DNA from: Cichorium intybus
Lineage: Eukaryota; Streptophyta; Magnoliopsida; Asterales; Asteraceae
DNA: 64,000 bases
Assembly (NCBI GenBank): GCA_023525715.1
Contig: CM042011.1
Span: forward strand, 3,868,066 to 3,932,065
Direction: 5' to 3'
Part shown: piece by piece, positions 59,394 through 64,000 of the stretch
Layout: each line of letters begins with the position of its first letter
How positions within the stretch are numbered: position 1 is the stretch's first letter
The notes under the pieces: model-generated
Told to the model about the DNA's origin: nothing
Databases searched by the model: none
Seen by the model: only the letters and a program-made list of their open reading frames with translations
Position numbers and translations under genes: made by a program

Positions 59394-60102
59394 AACTTAG
59401 TTGAAGGAATATGGGTTATCATAAAATTAATATACAAGAGACCCAAGCTCACCTTATGACCAAGCAAATTAATGGACTTCTTTTATCTTATATAATAATT
59501 TAGGTTCTTTTTTTAACCATTAGTACTAAGATTATAATGCGAGTTTTAAATTAAAAAACATAAAATGAACCAAACACAATTTACTTATTTAGTTAGTCAT
59601 GTTGGTTGCTAAGATAAAAATTGTTTGGTAACCAACTAAATAATAAAAATTAATTAATATAAAGTGTGTGCTATAAACAATTTAAAAATAAAAGAAATAA
59701 AATATCAAGTAATTTTATAGTTGGGTTAAAAACCATTTTGGTAATTACGTTATTCATATTAATAAAAAAAATATAGAGCATAACTTTAATACTTCTTTTA
59801 TTAAGTGTTATTTTATAAAAGAAATTTCAAACACTTGAGTACCTAAAAGTTTTAAACAAGGACAATTTTGGCAATAACCATATATACATCTGAATTTCAC
59901 AATTTTAATTAAACCATATTTTTATTTTAATTAAATATAATTTTTTTCTACTATGTTTATAGTTGTATTTTATGAATAAATGATTTATTAAGTCTAACTT
60001 ATTTAGACATTTTTCAATATTTAGGCAAAAATTTAAGGTTTTTAAAAAATAGGCATTAATTTTGAAAAACACATTTGCTAAGTAACAATTATTTTGTAAA
60101 AT
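59394..60102. other. Helitron 3' part, AT-rich, no gene
   Basis: No coding sequence is recognised before the terminal hairpin. Confidence 0.45.
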
Positions 60103-60130
60103 CCCGTGTAATACACGGGTCTTACAATTA

Positions 60131-62560
<2,430 letters not shown>

Positions 62561-62561
62561 A

Positions 62562-62589
62562 CCGTGTAACACACGGGTTTCTAATCTAG
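62562..62589 (+). mobile_element. Helitron 3' terminus joined to another start
   Basis: Hairpin CCGTGTAACACACGG, then GTTTCTAAT and CTAG (62586-62589). It is directly followed by TATACTAATAAACAAGG, as at 55476. Confidence 0.72.
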
Positions 62590-62694
62590 TATACTAATAA
62601 ACAAGGTCTTTTAGTTGCCAAGTTGCATGTCTTAGAAGCTAGAATGCTATATGTCATTTTCTTCATTATTTGGCTTAAATCATATTTTTCAATT

Positions 62695-63192
62695 GGGTTA
62701 ATAACATAAAAACCACTGTAGTTTGCCTAAAATTCTGGTTTAACCACTATATTTTTTTTTGTTCCATAAAAACCACTCATACTTTCAAAATATTCCATAT
62801 TGACCACTGTTCATTTTATTTTATAACTTTTAATGATTATTTTTATCGAAATATTATATAAAAAGTTTCATATCGACATCTGAAGCAAATATTGGAACTT
62901 CATTGCAATGAAAATGATAAATAACGTTTTCTACATGTGATTTTGGTCTTTGTAAATGCAGTTTTTCGGGCACGTTATGAATGCATAGGGTGTCCAAGTG
63001 AGTCCACTAAATTTTCAATGACACAGGGGTAAGAAGTGTTTCGAGTTGGCAGCATAAAATCTTGACTTTTATTTGTTATAGTAGTTGCAATGTATCTTTT
63101 TGAAAATATGAATGGTTTTTTTAGAATAAAAAAAAATATAGTGCTTAAACCAAATTTTAGCCAAACTATAATGATTTTTATGTTATTAGCCA
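62695..63192. mobile_element. MULE-type MITE with 9-bp TSD ttttcaatt
   Basis: The left end GGGTTAATAACATAAAAACC and the reverse complement of the right end (TGGCTAATAACATAAAAATC) match and remain alignable for about 100 bp. The 9-bp direct repeat ttttcaatt flanks it (62686-62694; 63193-63201). It is non-coding and inserted upstream of the RST fragment. Confidence 0.8.
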
Positions 63193-63243
63193 TTTTCAAT
63201 TTGAAAACAAGATACCAGCAACTAATTTAGGATTATGTGAAAC

Positions 63244-63330
63244 GAGATATCCCCATTGATCCCAATTCCGGATCTCATTGCAGCAGTTTTTAATATTTTG
63301 CCTACAGTATCGTCGCAGTTACATTGTAAG
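63244..63330 (+). pseudogene. RST-domain fragment, first part
   Basis: One frame reads ISPLIPIPDLIAAVFNILP, resembling the SPWxPFxxLxxxxxxxLP start of the RST domain (RCD1-SRO-TAF4). It is followed by an in-frame stop and an intron-like stretch. The second part of the domain follows at 63405. Confidence 0.5.
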
Positions 63331-63404
63331 TGCTAACAAATTTCATCTTCTCTTAATAAATTCGTTTTCATTTGGGTAATCGTTATTTGTATATCAGTTT
63401 ACAG

Positions 63405-63521
63405 GAACATAAAATTTCTAGACGTGATATGATACAAGGAATCAGAGGATGTACGGGGGACAGGCTATTGTTAATGGTTCTAAAATATTTTACCGAGCAG
63501 CGAAGGCTGATTTCTCAATAA
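63405..63521 (+). pseudogene. RST-domain fragment, second part (SRO or TAF4 type)
   Basis: After a tttacag splice border the frame reads EHKISRRDMIQGIRGCTGDR, then LLLMVLKYF, ending in TAA. The family pattern is KISRxExVxxxRxIxGDxLLxxxIKxxR, so the match is good. RST domains bind transcription factors and, in SRO proteins, end the protein after a PARP-like domain. No PARP-like sequence is visible within the window. It could be the end of a real gene whose 5' exons are lost, or a Helitron-captured piece. The neighbouring Helitron start at 62590 favours capture. Confidence 0.6.
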
Positions 63522-63872
63522 GGTAATTTTAATTTTCCTGTAGTTCTTAGGGTTTTGAGGCGAAGAAGAGGTTTATGATTCCATTCCGGTTCCCTTGTGA
63601 ATTGAAATCATTTGACTCTTATTCCATCACGTAAAGTTGTAAGTTTTTACCACAAAAGCTTCGATTTCAATCCCAAACATCGACTTACATGTCAATTTGT
63701 TTTTATTCATATTAGTTATGTGAGATGATTCTGTTTGGATTCTTAGAACGATGCATTACAGAACAACCAAATTGATGCCCAAAACAACCACAATATCGTT
63801 TTTGAAAAGTTCTCCTTAGTTCCTTTTTTTGTGTTTTGATCCAACATCAGAGAAAAAGTACCACCTCTTCAG

Positions 63873-64000
63873 GTTCATTTTTTTTGGTTTACAAAAGGAG
63901 TTCCTCAAATTAAGAAAGAATTACAAGCTTCATGTATTGAAGTTAAATTGATATGTGATGAAGAAGTTCCTGATTTAGTACCCATTTTTCCAGAAATGTC
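63873..64000 (+). CDS. Unrecognised candidate exon, open to the window edge
   Basis: After a cctcttcag splice-like border a frame stays open to the end of the window, reading WFTKGVPQIKKELQAS and then EVKLICDEEVPDLVPIF. The amino-acid usage looks like real protein. I cannot name the family, and continuation lies outside the window. Confidence 0.35.

Overview
This window is nuclear DNA of a dicot-type plant. It is AT-rich, has long (AT)n microsatellites, intron-scale spacing, Ty1/copia, CACTA, Mutator-like (MULE), hAT and Helitron elements, and a pectin-related GT8 enzyme. The style of the Helitrons and of the GC-rich hAT repeats would fit Asteraceae, but that is an impression and the species is not proven. 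There is no bacterial-type operon, CRISPR array, rRNA gene or convincing tRNA gene.

Only three protein genes look intact: an intronless galacturonosyltransferase-like gene (5127-6251, minus) and two small secreted eight-cysteine proteins related to lipid-transfer proteins (33744-34010 minus; 46747-47025 plus). A third copy of the latter (31723-32016) is a pseudogene. The three copies share a proximal promoter block with a TATA box about 70-80 bp before the ATG.

The rest is mobile DNA, much of it nested. 1-4.3 kb: a copia gag relic with PBS and LTR fragment. 4.3-4.9 kb: a hAT MITE with a perfect 8-bp TSD. 6.9-10.1 kb: two MULEs of one family, the second (8964-10124) with a perfect 9-bp TSD and a GC-rich interior. 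10.2-14 kb: gene fragments (RING-like, GST) upstream of a Helitron 3' end. 16-18.5 kb: microsatellites and a TIR element. 19-24 kb: a large TIR element carrying two hAT insertions. 24.3-26.1 kb: a MULE foldback and a 179-bp tandem repeat. 28.1-31.6 kb: a complete CACTA element (TSD CCA) with a decayed Ulp1-type protease. 35-46 kb: a probable Helitron that received a rearranged TRIM-like retroelement, a second Helitron and a young copia element with identical 182-bp LTRs. 47-51 kb: (AT)n tracts split by a Helitron and a MITE. 51-64 kb: a succession of Helitron 3' ends, one element carrying fragments of thioredoxin h, PP2A catalytic subunit and casein kinase 1 genes, and an RST-domain fragment near the right edge.

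The most unusual structures are (a) a 611-bp retroelement with three identical LTR copies, one inverted, inside a single 5-bp TSD; (b) repeated occurrence of Helitrons and other transposons bounded on both sides by (AT)n tracts; and (c) a CACTA insertion whose empty site can be read in the neighbouring paralogous block. All calls are from reading the sequence; no database search was run.
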